DNA of 64,000 nucleotides from Streptomyces finlayi (GCF_014216315.1 NZ_CP045702.1:3162001-3226000), one strand, 5' to 3'. Positions 6,627-15,167 are shown, numbered from the stretch's first letter. Notes: generated from the sequence alone by a model not told the origin. Made by a program: numbers and translations.

Positions 6627-9017
6627 CTACGCCCGGGCCCGGTTGCCCGTGCCCGTCCCCTTGAGCGCGTCCAGCGCATACACGCAGCGGTCCTTGCTGC
6701 ACGCGTACACCACACCCGCCTGGGCCACGGGCGACCCCGTGATCTCGCCGCCCGTCGCGAGCTTCCAGCGGAGCTGTCCGCCCGCCGCGTCCAGGGTGTA
6801 CAGCACATGGTCCGCCGAGCCGAAGTGCACGCGTCCGTCCGCGACCACCGGCGCGCCCACCACGTCGCCGCCCGCGGCGAACCGCCACTTGGGCGTGCCC
6901 GTCACCGCGTCCAGCGTGTACAGCGCGCTGCCGCTGCCGACGTGGACGTTCCCCGCCGCCACCAGCACCGGTTCGATCGACTGGCGGGCCTCGGTCGCGA
7001 TCCGCCACCGGTCCTTGCCGGTCATGGCGTCGAGGGCGTAGACCGTGCCGAGGTAGTCCGCGAGGTACACCCCGCCCCCGGTCACCGCGGGCCCCGGCGC
7101 GAACGCGGGCGGGGACAGGAAGACGGCAGGCGACTCGAAGTGCCAGCGCACATGGCCGGAGACCGAGTCCACCGCCAGCACCCGGGTGCCGGCGGACACG
7201 TACACACAGCCGTCCGCCGCCGGCGCCACCCGTACCGGCACTCCGCCGCAGGACGCCGCGTCACCGATCGGGTACGACCACCGCTCGCCGCCGGTACGGG
7301 CGTCGACGGCCCGCAGCCGGGCGTCCTGCCACAGATACACCGTGCCGTCGTGTATCGCGGGCCCGGCCTCCGGTGTCTCGAAGTCCGTCTGGACGCCCGA
7401 GGTCTCCCACAGCTTCTCGCCGCTGGACGCCTCCCACGCCTGGACGCCGCCCCCGCGCGTGCCGGTCACCACCGTGCCGCGGCCGGCCTTCAGGGAGTAG
7501 ACCCAGGCGTCCGTCTGGAGGCGCCACCGTTCGGCGCCGGTCGTCGCGTCGAGCGCGTACAGGGACGGGCCGTCCGAGCCGTGTATCCGGCCGCCGTCGA
7601 CGGCCATCACCCAAGCCACGTCCCGGGTCTTGAACTGGCGTCTCCCGTTGCCCACATCGAGCGCGTGGACCTCGAACGACGTCACGTACAACAGGTCCCC
7701 TGCCACGACCGGCGTACCCCACACATCGTTCGACATGCGGAAGCGCCAGGGCCGCCAGCGGTCCGGCGCCGCGTCCGGCGGGGGCGCGGGGGCTGGCACC
7801 GGGGCGATGGGCGCGGTGGCGCCGTTCAGCCCGGCGGGCGGACGCACCCAGCCGGTGGCCGGGTCGGCGTGCGCGGCCGCGGCGCCGCGGATCTCGCCGG
7901 GCCGCGGCCCGGGGCCGATCGACACCTTCGCACCGGCCAGCCGTACGGGCCCGCCGTCCGGCGAGGGGGAGAGCGAGGTCGAGCGGGGATCGGAGCCTCT
8001 GCGCCACGCCGTGTCCCAGTCCGCACCCGGCGGCCGCTGCGGCGGATCCGGCGGCTGCGGGGGGTGCTGGGGCGCGGCGTGCGCCGGGGCACGCGCGGGC
8101 ACCGGAGCCGGAGCGATCGTGCGGCCACCGCCGCGCCGCTGCTCGATCATCGCCGTGGCCGGGTGCGGCAGCCATGCCGAGGCCGTACCGCTGTCGTCGC
8201 TGCCGGAGGCGAAGAGGTGCGGGGCGAGCTGGGCCTGCAGATCGGCCGGGCTGGGGCGCCGGGTGGAGTCCATCTGCATACAGGACTCGATCAGCGGCCG
8301 CAGGTCGTCGGGCATGCCCTCCGTGTCGGGGCCCTCCCTGAGCAGCATGAACACCGTCTCGACGGGGTTGGCACCGTGGAACGGCGCATGCCCGGTCGCC
8401 GCGAACACCAGCGTGGAGCCGAGCGAGAACACATCACTGGCGCCGGTCACGCTCCGCGAGTCCCGCGCCTGCTCGGGAGACATGTAGGCAGGGGTGCCGA
8501 CCGCCACGTTCGTCATGGTCAGCCGGGTGTTGGAGACCCCGGACGCGATCCCGAAGTCGATCACGCGCGGGCCGTCCTCGACGACCAGCACGTTGGAGGG
8601 CTTCAGGTCACGGTGGACGAGGCCCGCCCCGTGGATGGACTGGAGCGCCTCGGCGATCCCGGCCGCCAGCCACCGCACGGCCTGGGTCGGCATCGGCCCG
8701 CACTCATTGATTATCTCCTCGAGCGAGGGGGCGGGTACGTAGGCGGTGGCCAGCCACGGCACCGCCGCCCGGGGGTCGGCGTCGACCACGGCGGCCGTGT
8801 AGAAACCGCTGACCGCACGAGCGGCCTCCACCTCACGCGTGAACCGGACCCGGAACAACTGGTCCTCGGCGAGCTCCGTACGCACCGTCTTGATCGCCAC
8901 CCGCCGGCCCGACGCCGAGCGCGCGAGATAGACCAGCCCCATGCCGCCGGCCCCGAGTCGCCCCAGCACCTCGAACGGGCCGATCCGTCTCGGGTCATGC
9001 TGCGTAAGCTGCTCCAC
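6627..9017 (-). CDS. afsK: AfsK Ser/Thr protein kinase with PQQ-type propeller
   Basis: This 796-residue protein starts with GTG after GGGGAGG. The N-terminal kinase domain (about 12-270) shows the Gly loop LGAGGMGLVY, Lys43 in AIK, HRDLKPSN with Asp137, DFG at 154-156 and GTPAYMSPE. Activation-loop Thr residues at 167 and 169 match the region of the autophosphorylation site (Thr168) reported for S. coelicolor AfsK. A Pro-rich linker follows, then six or more PQQ-like repeats of the LYALDAxTG type forming a beta-propeller sensor. S. coelicolor AfsK has 799 residues. AfsK phosphorylates AfsR and is inhibited by KbpA. Here afsK is separated from afsS by about 5.7 kb of unrelated genes. Confidence 0.92.
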   Translation of the reverse strand: MEQLTQHDPRRIGPFEVLGRLGAGGMGLVYLARSASGRRVAIKTVRTELAEDQLFRVRFTREVEAARAVSGFYTAAVVDADPRAAVPWLATAYVPAPSLEEIINECGPMPTQAVRWLAAGIAEALQSIHGAGLVHRDLKPSNVLVVEDGPRVIDFGIASGVSNTRLTMTNVAVGTPAYMSPEQARDSRSVTGASDVFSLGSTLVFAATGHAPFHGANPVETVFMLLREGPDTEGMPDDLRPLIESCMQMDSTRRPSPADLQAQLAPHLFASGSDDSGTASAWLPHPATAMIEQRRGGGRTIAPAPVPARAPAHAAPQHPPQPPDPPQRPPGADWDTAWRRGSDPRSTSLSPSPDGGPVRLAGAKVSIGPGPRPGEIRGAAAAHADPATGWVRPPAGLNGATAPIAPVPAPAPPPDAAPDRWRPWRFRMSNDVWGTPVVAGDLLYVTSFEVHALDVGNGRRQFKTRDVAWVMAVDGGRIHGSDGPSLYALDATTGAERWRLQTDAWVYSLKAGRGTVVTGTRGGGVQAWEASSGEKLWETSGVQTDFETPEAGPAIHDGTVYLWQDARLRAVDARTGGERWSYPIGDAASCGGVPVRVAPAADGCVYVSAGTRVLAVDSVSGHVRWHFESPAVFLSPPAFAPGPAVTGGGVYLADYLGTVYALDAMTGKDRWRIATEARQSIEPVLVAAGNVHVGSGSALYTLDAVTGTPKWRFAAGGDVVGAPVVADGRVHFGSADHVLYTLDAAGGQLRWKLATGGEITGSPVAQAGVVYACSKDRCVYALDALKGTGTGNRARA

Positions 9018-9192
9018 TTGCCTGCCACCTCCCCGTACAGGCCCCAAGAACAGAAGCCCGCGAAATCCCGCCGTGTGCAGCGTCTCACCACTGGGCACCA
9101 CCTGGCGGTGCGCACCCCTGATTCTTCCTGTCGGAGGCCCTCGTTGCGAACCCGGGGGCGTGTCGGGGGCTGTCGGAGCGTGTCGGGGCCGC

Positions 9193-10002
9193 TCAGGGCA
9201 GGAGTTCGGTCGGCTGGAGCACGGCGAAGACGGCGCCCTGGTCGTCCTGGACGACCGCCATCCGCCCGTACGGGATGCCGAACGGCGGTGCGGTGACCCG
9301 GCCGCCCAGCCGGACGACGGTCTCGGCGGCCCGGTCGCAGTCGGCGACCGCGAAGAAGGTGAGGAAGTAGCTGGGCATCTCGGCGGGGAACGCGTCCGTG
9401 ATGACGCTGCGCCCGCCGATCGCCGTATCAGGCCCCGGCTCGGTGCCCGCGGGCGACCACATCCGGTAGTCGACGCCCGACTCGGCCGTTCCGGTGGCGC
9501 CGTCGGCGGACTCGTCCAGATCCGTCCCCGCGAAGCCGAAGACGCGCTCGTAGAAGGCGTCCACGGCTTCCGGCCGCCGGGTGAAGACCTCGGTCCAGCA
9601 GAAGGCACCCGGCTCGTTCTGCTTCTCGAAGCCCGCCCGGTCGCCCGCCTGCCACAGTCCGAAGACCGCACCGCCCGGATCGGCGGCCTGGGCCAGCACC
9701 CCGGCCCGTCCGGCCCGCACGGGATCGGTGATCACCAGCCCGCCGGCTTCCCTGATGAGGGCCACCGTGGCGGTGATGTCGTCGGTGGAGAAGTAGACGC
9801 CCCAGGCGGTCGGCATCCGGCCGTCCCGCTTGGCGGCGAGACCGGCGACGAGCCTGCCGTCGTGGAACGCGTCGGCGAAAAGCAGGCCGTCGCCCGCGCG
9901 GAAGGTCCAGCCGAAGAGCCCGCCGTAGAAGCGCTTGCCCGCTTCGAGGTCGGAGAGCTGCACATCCACCCAGCACGGCACGGAGTGCGCGAATGCGGCC
10001 AT
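9193..10002 (-). CDS. VOC family (glyoxalase/bleomycin-resistance) protein
   Basis: The protein has 269 residues in two tandem VOC domains: domain 1 begins VPCWVDVQLSDLEAGKRFYG and domain 2 contains FCWTEVFTRRPEAVDAFYE. The fold is shared by glyoxalases, dioxygenases and binding proteins and the substrate is unknown. The start at 10002 was chosen because GGAAGGA precedes it. A block of 14-bp tandem repeats lies just upstream. Confidence 0.85.
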   Translation of the reverse strand: MAAFAHSVPCWVDVQLSDLEAGKRFYGGLFGWTFRAGDGLLFADAFHDGRLVAGLAAKRDGRMPTAWGVYFSTDDITATVALIREAGGLVITDPVRAGRAGVLAQAADPGGAVFGLWQAGDRAGFEKQNEPGAFCWTEVFTRRPEAVDAFYERVFGFAGTDLDESADGATGTAESGVDYRMWSPAGTEPGPDTAIGGRSVITDAFPAEMPSYFLTFFAVADCDRAAETVVRLGGRVTAPPFGIPYGRMAVVQDDQGAVFAVLQPTELLP

Positions 10003-10022
10003 GGGCCCGGATCCTTCCGTAG

Positions 10023-10099
10023 CGGTGACAGCCGGACAGTGACGCCGGACGATGACAGCCGGACGGTGACAGCCGGACGGTGACAGCCGGACGGTGACA
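10023..10099. repeat. 14-bp tandem repeat array
   Basis: Five and a half head-to-tail units of CGGTGACAGCCGGA (one with 13 bp, two with substitutions) begin 21 bp upstream of the VOC gene start. They could be protein-binding iterons for the VOC promoter or simple slippage products. The frames through it are not convincingly coding. Confidence 0.85.
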
Positions 10100-10204
10100 C
10101 CCGTCACAGCCAACGTAACGGCGGGTGCGTCGCCGCGCGCCTCGACGCACCCATATAGAACGTTCGCCCTAATCGTGAAGGCCTCGTGCCCGGCGGGGGC
10201 AAAG

Positions 10205-10250
10205 TTGTCCACCGAAGTTGTCCACAGGCTGTTGATAACACTTATGCACG
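10205..10250 (+). promoter_or_regulatory. Cluster of three DnaA-box-like sequences
   Basis: TTGTCCACC (10205-10213), TTGTCCACA (10218-10226) and TTATGCACG (10242-10250) all point the same way. The second equals the preferred Streptomyces DnaA box and the others differ at one or two positions. The cluster lies in the intergenic region upstream of the TetR gene. Confidence 0.6.
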
Positions 10251-10395
10251 GCGACACACCGTCCACACGCGAGCGGCGACCCCCCTCGCCGTACGTGGCC
10301 GAAAACCCACCACACACCGACCACGCACCCCGCCGGTCCTGCGGCGTTCCCCATTTGCAGTCGGCCGAATCGCGCTCCGATCACCCCTCGGTAAG

Positions 10396-10410
10396 CTGAC
10401 GGCATGACAG
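10396..10410. promoter_or_regulatory. Imperfect operator over the tetR start
   Basis: CTGACGGCATGACAG matches the ten-copy palindrome at 11 of 15 positions and overlaps the ATG at 10404. If bound, it would give autoregulation. The match is much weaker than the other copies. Confidence 0.3.
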
Positions 10411-11051
10411 GACAAGTACGCACCGTCGACGGCCGCGTGGCCGGTCGACGCGGCCAGGCGACGCGGCAGAAGCTGCTCGACTGCCTCAGCGAGATGCTCA
10501 GCTCCTCGCCGTACCGGGACGTCAAAGTCATCGACGTCGCCCGGAAGGCGGGGACTTCACCCGCGACCTTCTACCAGTACTTCCCCGACGTCGAGGGCGC
10601 CGTCCTCGAAATCGCCGAGGAAATGGCCAAGGAGGGTGCCGGGCTGACCCAACTGGTCGCCGGCCGCTCCTGGGTCGGCAAGGCCGGCTGGCAGACCTCC
10701 GAGGAACTGGTCGAGGGATTCCTCGACTTCTGGCGCCGTCACGACGCCATCCTCCGGGTGGTCGACCTCGGCGCGGCCGAAGGCGACAAGCGGTTCTACA
10801 AGATCCGTATGAAGATCCTGAACTCGGTCACCAACTCGCTCACGGAGTCGGTGAAGGAGCTCCAGGCGAAGGGCAAGGTCGACAAGGACGTCAGTCCTGC
10901 GGCGATGGCGGGGTCCCTGGTCGCGATGCTGGCCGCAGTGGCCTCGCACCAGAAGGGGTTCACCACCTGGGGCGTCAAGCAGGCCGAACTCCGTCCCAAT
11001 CTGGCGCTGTTGGTACACCTGGGCATCACCGGCAAGAAGCCGGCGAAGTAG
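10404..11051 (+). CDS. TetR family transcriptional regulator
   Basis: This 215-residue protein has an N-terminal TetR helix-turn-helix (about residues 17-62; VIDVARKAGTSPATFYQYF) and an all-helical ligand domain with WxxxDAILRVV and FYKIRM segments. It is the only TetR regulator in the window, lies within the scattered CoA-catabolic genes, and has a degenerate copy of their shared palindrome over its start codon. It is therefore the leading candidate to bind the ten operators, with an acyl-CoA as possible ligand (inference). The start is almost leaderless. A perfect hairpin terminator follows. Confidence 0.88.
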   Translation: MTGQVRTVDGRVAGRRGQATRQKLLDCLSEMLSSSPYRDVKVIDVARKAGTSPATFYQYFPDVEGAVLEIAEEMAKEGAGLTQLVAGRSWVGKAGWQTSEELVEGFLDFWRRHDAILRVVDLGAAEGDKRFYKIRMKILNSVTNSLTESVKELQAKGKVDKDVSPAAMAGSLVAMLAAVASHQKGFTTWGVKQAELRPNLALLVHLGITGKKPAK

Positions 11052-11121
11052 GCGCGGCGCCGGATTCCCCTCACACGCTGGGCGCTCAGCCGCAACGCGG
11101 GCCCCACGTCGTCCTGTCTCA

Positions 11122-11164
11122 CCGACGGCGGACCACGGCAGCAGCGACTGTGGTCCGCCGTCGG
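11122..11164. terminator. Hairpin terminator between convergent genes
   Basis: Perfect 15-bp arms at 11122-11136 and 11150-11164 with a 13-nt loop, between tetR and the convergent oxidoreductase gene. Confidence 0.8.
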
Positions 11165-11226
11165 CGCCCGAGGACCCGGCAGCGGGCCGGCCCCCGGCCG
11201 CAGGACCCGCTTCGCGCCCCGGCGGC

Positions 11227-11730
11227 TCAGTCCCCGCGCTCCAGCCGGAACAGCCGGATCTCCCGCTCGATCCTCGCCTGGTACGTCGCGTACGGCGGCC
11301 AGAACCTCAGCGCCGCCTCCCACACCTCGGCCCGCTCCGCGCCCTGGAGCAACCGCGCGCGCACCGGCACGTCCCGGCCCTTCCAGCTGACGACGGCGTC
11401 CGGGCAGCCGAGCAGATTGGCGGTCCAGGCCGGGTGCCCCGTACGGCCGAAGTTGCTGCCGACCAGGATCCAGCCCTCCGGGGCCCCCTTCCGCGTCCCC
11501 TCCTGCGGCATGCAGGCCAGGGGGACGGTTCTGAGCTGCCCGCTCTTCGCGCCCCGCACGGTGAGGACGAGGCCCGGGAGCATCTGGGCGCTGAGCATCA
11601 CCCTGCCGCGTGTGAGCCGGTGCACCGTGCGGTCCATGACGGGGATGACGTGCGGGGCGATCCTGGCGAAGGCGCGGGTCGAGGAGATCTTCTGGACGGC
11701 CTTCCGGGCCGACCGCGCACCGGGCGCCAT
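11227..11730 (-). CDS. DDN-type deazaflavin-dependent nitroreductase family protein
   Basis: This 167-residue protein has the F420/PNPOx-like split-barrel signature: LTVRGAKSGQLRTVPL, the WILVGSNFG core, HPAWTANLL and a C-terminal FWPPYATYQ segment. Relatives use F420H2 to reduce quinones or enoyl bonds. The ATG overlaps the TGA of the upstream acyl-CoA dehydrogenase by one base (TGATG), so the two are translated together and probably share a pathway. Confidence 0.85.
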   Translation of the reverse strand: MAPGARSARKAVQKISSTRAFARIAPHVIPVMDRTVHRLTRGRVMLSAQMLPGLVLTVRGAKSGQLRTVPLACMPQEGTRKGAPEGWILVGSNFGRTGHPAWTANLLGCPDAVVSWKGRDVPVRARLLQGAERAEVWEAALRFWPPYATYQARIEREIRLFRLERGD

Positions 11731-13025
11731 CAGACGGCCACCGCCTGGCCGGCACCGCCGGTCAGGAACAGCCCGGCCTGGTGCGCCGCGCGGTCGCGCA
11801 GCCGGTGGACGGGCCCGAAGAGCAGTTCGTCGGCGGTGGCCCGCTTGAAGTAGAGGTGCGCCTCGTGCTCCCACGTGAATCCGATGCCGCCGTGCAGCTG
11901 AACCGCCTCGGCGGAGGTGACCCGCAGCGCCTCCAGGGCCTGCGCGAGCGCCAGACCGGCGGCCGTCGGGTCCCAGGCCGCGTAGTAGGCGGCCGAGCGG
12001 GCCGCCTGCACCCGTACGTACGCGTCCGCCAGCCGGTGCTTCACCGCCTGGAAGGAGCCGATCGCCCGGCCGAACTGCTCCCGGGCCTTCACGTGACCGA
12101 CGGTGCGTTCCAGCACGCTCGCCGCCGCTCCGGCCGCTTCCGCGGCGAGCACCGCCGCCGCCGTGCGCCCGGCCGCCGCCAGTGCGGCCGCCGTCTCGAC
12201 GGCACTGTCCACGCCCAGGAGTTCGGCCTCGGTGTCGCGCAGTTCGATGCGCCCGAACGGCCGTGTCTCGTCCATCGACGTCTGCCTGGCGCGGACGAGT
12301 CCGGCCGCCGTCTTGGTATGCACGAGGAACAGGAGGGTACGGCTGCGCGGGAAGCCGCCCGTGTGCGCGGCGACCACGAGCAGTCCGGCGCTGTGGCCGT
12401 CGAGGACCTGCGCGGCCTCGCCGTACAGCCGCCAGCCGCCCTCGCCACCGGCCGGCCTCGCCTGCACCCCGCCGGCCCGGCCGCCGCCCGCCCAGCCGCA
12501 GCCCGCCCAGCCGCCGGCCCAGCCGCCGGCCTCGCCGCCCGCCACGTCACCCGCCACGTCACCCGCCACGTCACCCGCCAGGTCAACCGCTTCGTCACCC
12601 GCTTCGTCACCCGTAAGGCCCAGGGCCGTGGAGAGGCCCGTGCCGGGAACGGCGAGCGTGGCGGTCAGCGTCCCCGCCGCGAGGGCCGGCAGCAAGGCGG
12701 CGCGCTGGGCCTCGGTACCGAGTGCGGTGATCAGGGGGGCGGCCAGGGCCGCGGTGGCGAGCAGCGGTGAGGGCAGCAGGGCCCGGCCGGTCTCCTCACA
12801 GGCGAGGGCGAGCTCGGCGGTCCCGCAGCCGACCCCGCCGTACGCCTCGGGGATCGCGAGCCCCGGCAGGCCCAGGTCACGGGCGAGCCGGCGCCACAGG
12901 ACCGCGTCGTAACCCTCGGCGGTCCGTACGGCGGCCCGGACCTCCTCGGGGCCGCTGTGCTTGGCCAGCAGTTCGCGCAGCGTGCGGCGGATCTCGTCCT
13001 GTTCCGCGGTGAAGGCGGCGTCCAT
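11730..13025 (-). CDS. Acyl-CoA dehydrogenase with internal repeat insertion
   Basis: This 431-residue FAD-dependent acyl-CoA dehydrogenase has the N-terminal helical domain (LGLPGLAIPEAYGGVG), a middle beta domain and the C-terminal domain (FGRAIGSFQAVKHRLADAY, AVQLHGGIGFTWEHEAHLYFKRA). Residues about 137-197 are a low-complexity GDVAG/GGWAG repeat inserted in the beta domain; without it the protein has a normal length of about 370. The RBS GGAAGGAG supports the start. Operator copy B lies 41 bp upstream, in a gap shared with the divergent thiolase-like gene. It may need a partner ACAD subunit, as steroid-type FadE pairs do. Confidence 0.87.
   Translation of the reverse strand: MDAAFTAEQDEIRRTLRELLAKHSGPEEVRAAVRTAEGYDAVLWRRLARDLGLPGLAIPEAYGGVGCGTAELALACEETGRALLPSPLLATAALAAPLITALGTEAQRAALLPALAAGTLTATLAVPGTGLSTALGLTGDEAGDEAVDLAGDVAGDVAGDVAGGEAGGWAGGWAGCGWAGGGRAGGVQARPAGGEGGWRLYGEAAQVLDGHSAGLLVVAAHTGGFPRSRTLLFLVHTKTAAGLVRARQTSMDETRPFGRIELRDTEAELLGVDSAVETAAALAAAGRTAAAVLAAEAAGAAASVLERTVGHVKAREQFGRAIGSFQAVKHRLADAYVRVQAARSAAYYAAWDPTAAGLALAQALEALRVTSAEAVQLHGGIGFTWEHEAHLYFKRATADELLFGPVHRLRDRAAHQAGLFLTGGAGQAVAV
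12434..12617 (-). repeat. Degenerate tandem repeat inside the ACAD gene
   Basis: 12-bp units (GACGTGGCGGGT type on the coding strand, encoding Asp-Val-Ala-Gly) run into longer Gly-Gly-Trp-Ala units. All units are multiples of 3, so the frame is preserved. This is probably replication slippage and its length may vary between strains. Confidence 0.8.
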
Positions 13026-13066
13026 CTTCGGGCTCCTTCCCCTGGGCCAGAGACCCGCGCCCTGAC

Positions 13067-13081
13067 CTGACGGTCCGTCAT
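13067..13081. promoter_or_regulatory. Operator copy B (CTGACGGTCCGTCAT)
   Basis: Differs from the perfect palindrome only at the last base. It is 41 bp upstream of the acyl-CoA dehydrogenase start. Confidence 0.75.
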
Positions 13082-13157
13082 GCTAAGCGTCGAGGTCCGA
13101 GAATCCCAGAGGTGCGCACGCCCGCCCGACACTCAACCCCCTTACACCGTGCCTTAT

Positions 13158-13172
13158 CTGATGTACCGTCAG
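13158..13172. promoter_or_regulatory. Operator copy C (CTGATGTACCGTCAG)
   Basis: Ends 4 bp before the ATG of the thiolase-like gene. A -10-like TACCGT (13164-13169) lies inside it at the position expected for a leaderless transcript, so binding would block RNA polymerase directly. Confidence 0.78.
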
Positions 13173-13176
13173 ATTT

Positions 13177-14358
13177 ATGCCTTCCTCCCTCCTCACCACC
13201 CCGCGCCGGGTCGCCGCCGTCGGTATAGCGCTGGCGGACTGCGGACGCGTCGACGAGGCCACCCCGTACGCCCTGCACGCCCAGGCAGCCCGCCGGGCAC
13301 TCGCCGACTCCGGCCTCGACCGGTCCGTCATCGACGGATTCGCCTCGGCGGGGCTCGGGATGCTCGCACCCGTCGAGGTCGCCGAGTACCTCGGCCTCAC
13401 TCCCACCTGGGTGGACTCCACGGCGGTCGGCGGCGCGACCTGGGAGGTCATGGCGGCCCACGCGGCGGACGCCATCGCCGCCGGTCATGCCAACGCCGTC
13501 CTGCTGGTGTACGGATCGACGGCGCGCGCCGACATCGGAGCGGGGCGCCGGACCTCCAATCTGTCGTTCGGCGCCCGCGGGCCGCTCCAGTTCGAGGTGC
13601 CGTACGGGCACTCCCTGATCGCGAAGTACGCGATGGCCGCGCGCCGCCACATGCACGCGTACGGGACGACGCCGGAGCAGCTGGCGGAGGTGGCGGTCCA
13701 GGCGCGGGCGAACGCGGCGGCCAACCCGGACGCGATGTTCCGGGACCCGATCACGGTGGACGAGGTCCTGTCCGGGCCGATGATCGCGGACCCGTTCACC
13801 AAGCTGCACTGCTGCATCCGCAGCGACGGCGGATGCGCGGTACTGCTGGCCGCCGAGGAGTACGTACCGGACACGGCGAAGGACCCGGTGTGGATTCTCG
13901 GGACCGGTGAGTACACCTCCCACTCCGCGATGTCCGAGTGGCAGGACTTCACGGTCTCCCCCGCGGCCGTCTCCGGCCGGCTGGCCTTCGAACGGGCCGG
14001 GGTGCGCCCCGCCGACATCGACCTCGCCGAGATCTACGACGCGTTCACCTATATGACGCTGGTGACGCTGGAGGACCTGGGTTTCTGCGCGAAGGGCGAG
14101 GGCGGGGCGTTCGTGGAGAAGGGCCGGACCGGTTTGACGGGAGAGCTTCCGGTGAACACGGACGGCGGCGGCCTCTCGGCCTGCCATCCCGGGATGCGAG
14201 GCCTGTTCCTGCTGGTGGAGGCGGTGCGGCAGCTGCGCGGTGAGGCGGGCGAACGTCAGGTGCACCGCCGGGGCGGCGGACTGCCGCAACTGGTGGTGGC
14301 CTCGGGAACGGGCGGCTGGTTCTGCTCCTCGGGGACGGTGGTGCTGGGGCGCGGGTAA
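13177..14358 (+). CDS. Thiolase-fold lipid-transfer protein, second copy
   Basis: This 393-residue Ltp-like protein is similar in plan to the one at 2661: IYDAFTYM near residue 286, FCAKGEGGAFVEKG, and NTDGGGLSACHPG. The usual N-terminal nucleophile region reads GGATWEVM, without Cys, which argues against classical thiolysis and for a retro-aldolase or carrier role (inference). No DUF35 gene adjoins it; a lone DUF35 gene sits at 16748, under another operator copy. The ATG has no ribosome binding site and operator copy C ends 4 bp upstream, so translation is probably leaderless. Confidence 0.85.
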   Translation: MPSSLLTTPRRVAAVGIALADCGRVDEATPYALHAQAARRALADSGLDRSVIDGFASAGLGMLAPVEVAEYLGLTPTWVDSTAVGGATWEVMAAHAADAIAAGHANAVLLVYGSTARADIGAGRRTSNLSFGARGPLQFEVPYGHSLIAKYAMAARRHMHAYGTTPEQLAEVAVQARANAAANPDAMFRDPITVDEVLSGPMIADPFTKLHCCIRSDGGCAVLLAAEEYVPDTAKDPVWILGTGEYTSHSAMSEWQDFTVSPAAVSGRLAFERAGVRPADIDLAEIYDAFTYMTLVTLEDLGFCAKGEGGAFVEKGRTGLTGELPVNTDGGGLSACHPGMRGLFLLVEAVRQLRGEAGERQVHRRGGGLPQLVVASGTGGWFCSSGTVVLGRG

Positions 14359-14373
14359 CGGCTGAGGGAAGAG

Positions 14374-14390
14374 GGGCGGGAGCCCCGCCC
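14374..14390. terminator. Short GC hairpin terminator
   Basis: 7-bp arms GGGCGGG/CCCGCCC with a 3-nt loop, directly after the thiolase-like gene. Confidence 0.5.
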
Positions 14391-14415
14391 GCCGTCCACG
14401 GTGTGGAATGGCCCC

Positions 14416-15096
14416 ATGCCCGACTCGCACAGCACCTTCCTGAATCTGCTGCACGCCCAGCGCGTGTGGGACGCCGACCTGCCCTCCTTCGACCCGGCCA
14501 TCGCCCCCGGTGATCCGGTCACCCTCTTCCACGCCTGGTTCGCCGAGGCCGTCGCCGCCGGGCAGCCGGAGCCGCACACCATGTCCCTCGCCACCGTCGA
14601 CGAGGAGGGCCGCCCCGACGTACGGACGCTGATGCTGCACGACGCGGACGAGCGCGGCTGGCACTTCGCCTCGCACGCCACCAGCGCCAAGGGCCACCAG
14701 CTCGCCGCCCGCCCCTACGCCGCGCTCGGCTTCTACTGGCCGGCGCAGGGGCGGCAGGTCCGCGTTCGGGGACCCGTCATCGCGGCGGGTCCGGCGGAGA
14801 GCCTGGCCGATCTGCACGCCCGCTCGACGGGGGCGCTGGCCTCGGCGCTGGTGGGCCGGCAGAGCGAGGTCCTGCGGTCGCGGGACGAGCTGGTCCGGGC
14901 CTCGGAGACCGCCTGGGAGCGGGCCGCGTCCACACCGGACGCCCAGGTGCGGAGCTGGACGAGATACGTCGTCGAGCCGCGGGAGGCCGAGTTCTTCCAG
15001 GGCGACGCGCGGCGGCGGCGGCACGTACGGCTGCGCTACCGGTCGGAGGGGCATCCGGGCGGCGCCCCCTGGGTGCGGGAGCTGCTCTGGCCCTGA
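14416..15096 (+). CDS. Pyridoxine 5'-phosphate oxidase-like FMN protein
   Basis: The 226-residue split-barrel flavoprotein has the PNPOx pattern DEEGRPDVRTLMLH, then the phosphate/FMN segment SAKGHQLAARPYAALGFYWPAQ and a C-terminal PREAEFFQG plus RYRSEG block. It could oxidise pyridoxine or pyridoxamine phosphate, or a PhzG-like metabolite. The ATG at 14416 is preferred to a GTG at 14401. It is a single gene. Confidence 0.82.
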   Translation: MPDSHSTFLNLLHAQRVWDADLPSFDPAIAPGDPVTLFHAWFAEAVAAGQPEPHTMSLATVDEEGRPDVRTLMLHDADERGWHFASHATSAKGHQLAARPYAALGFYWPAQGRQVRVRGPVIAAGPAESLADLHARSTGALASALVGRQSEVLRSRDELVRASETAWERAASTPDAQVRSWTRYVVEPREAEFFQGDARRRRHVRLRYRSEGHPGGAPWVRELLWP

Positions 15097-15167
15097 GCCG
15101 AGCACGCGGCCCGGTATCGACCGGAAAGGGGCACTATGGGAGACAGATGACCCGTAGGGAGGCACCC

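Noticed and set aside
10023..10099. Tandem repeats considered as a CRISPR array
   Set aside because: Units are 14 bp and contiguous, without unique spacers, and no cas genes are present.
10205..10250. DnaA boxes considered as oriC
   Set aside because: Only three boxes, no dnaA/dnaN neighbours and no AT-rich unwinding region.
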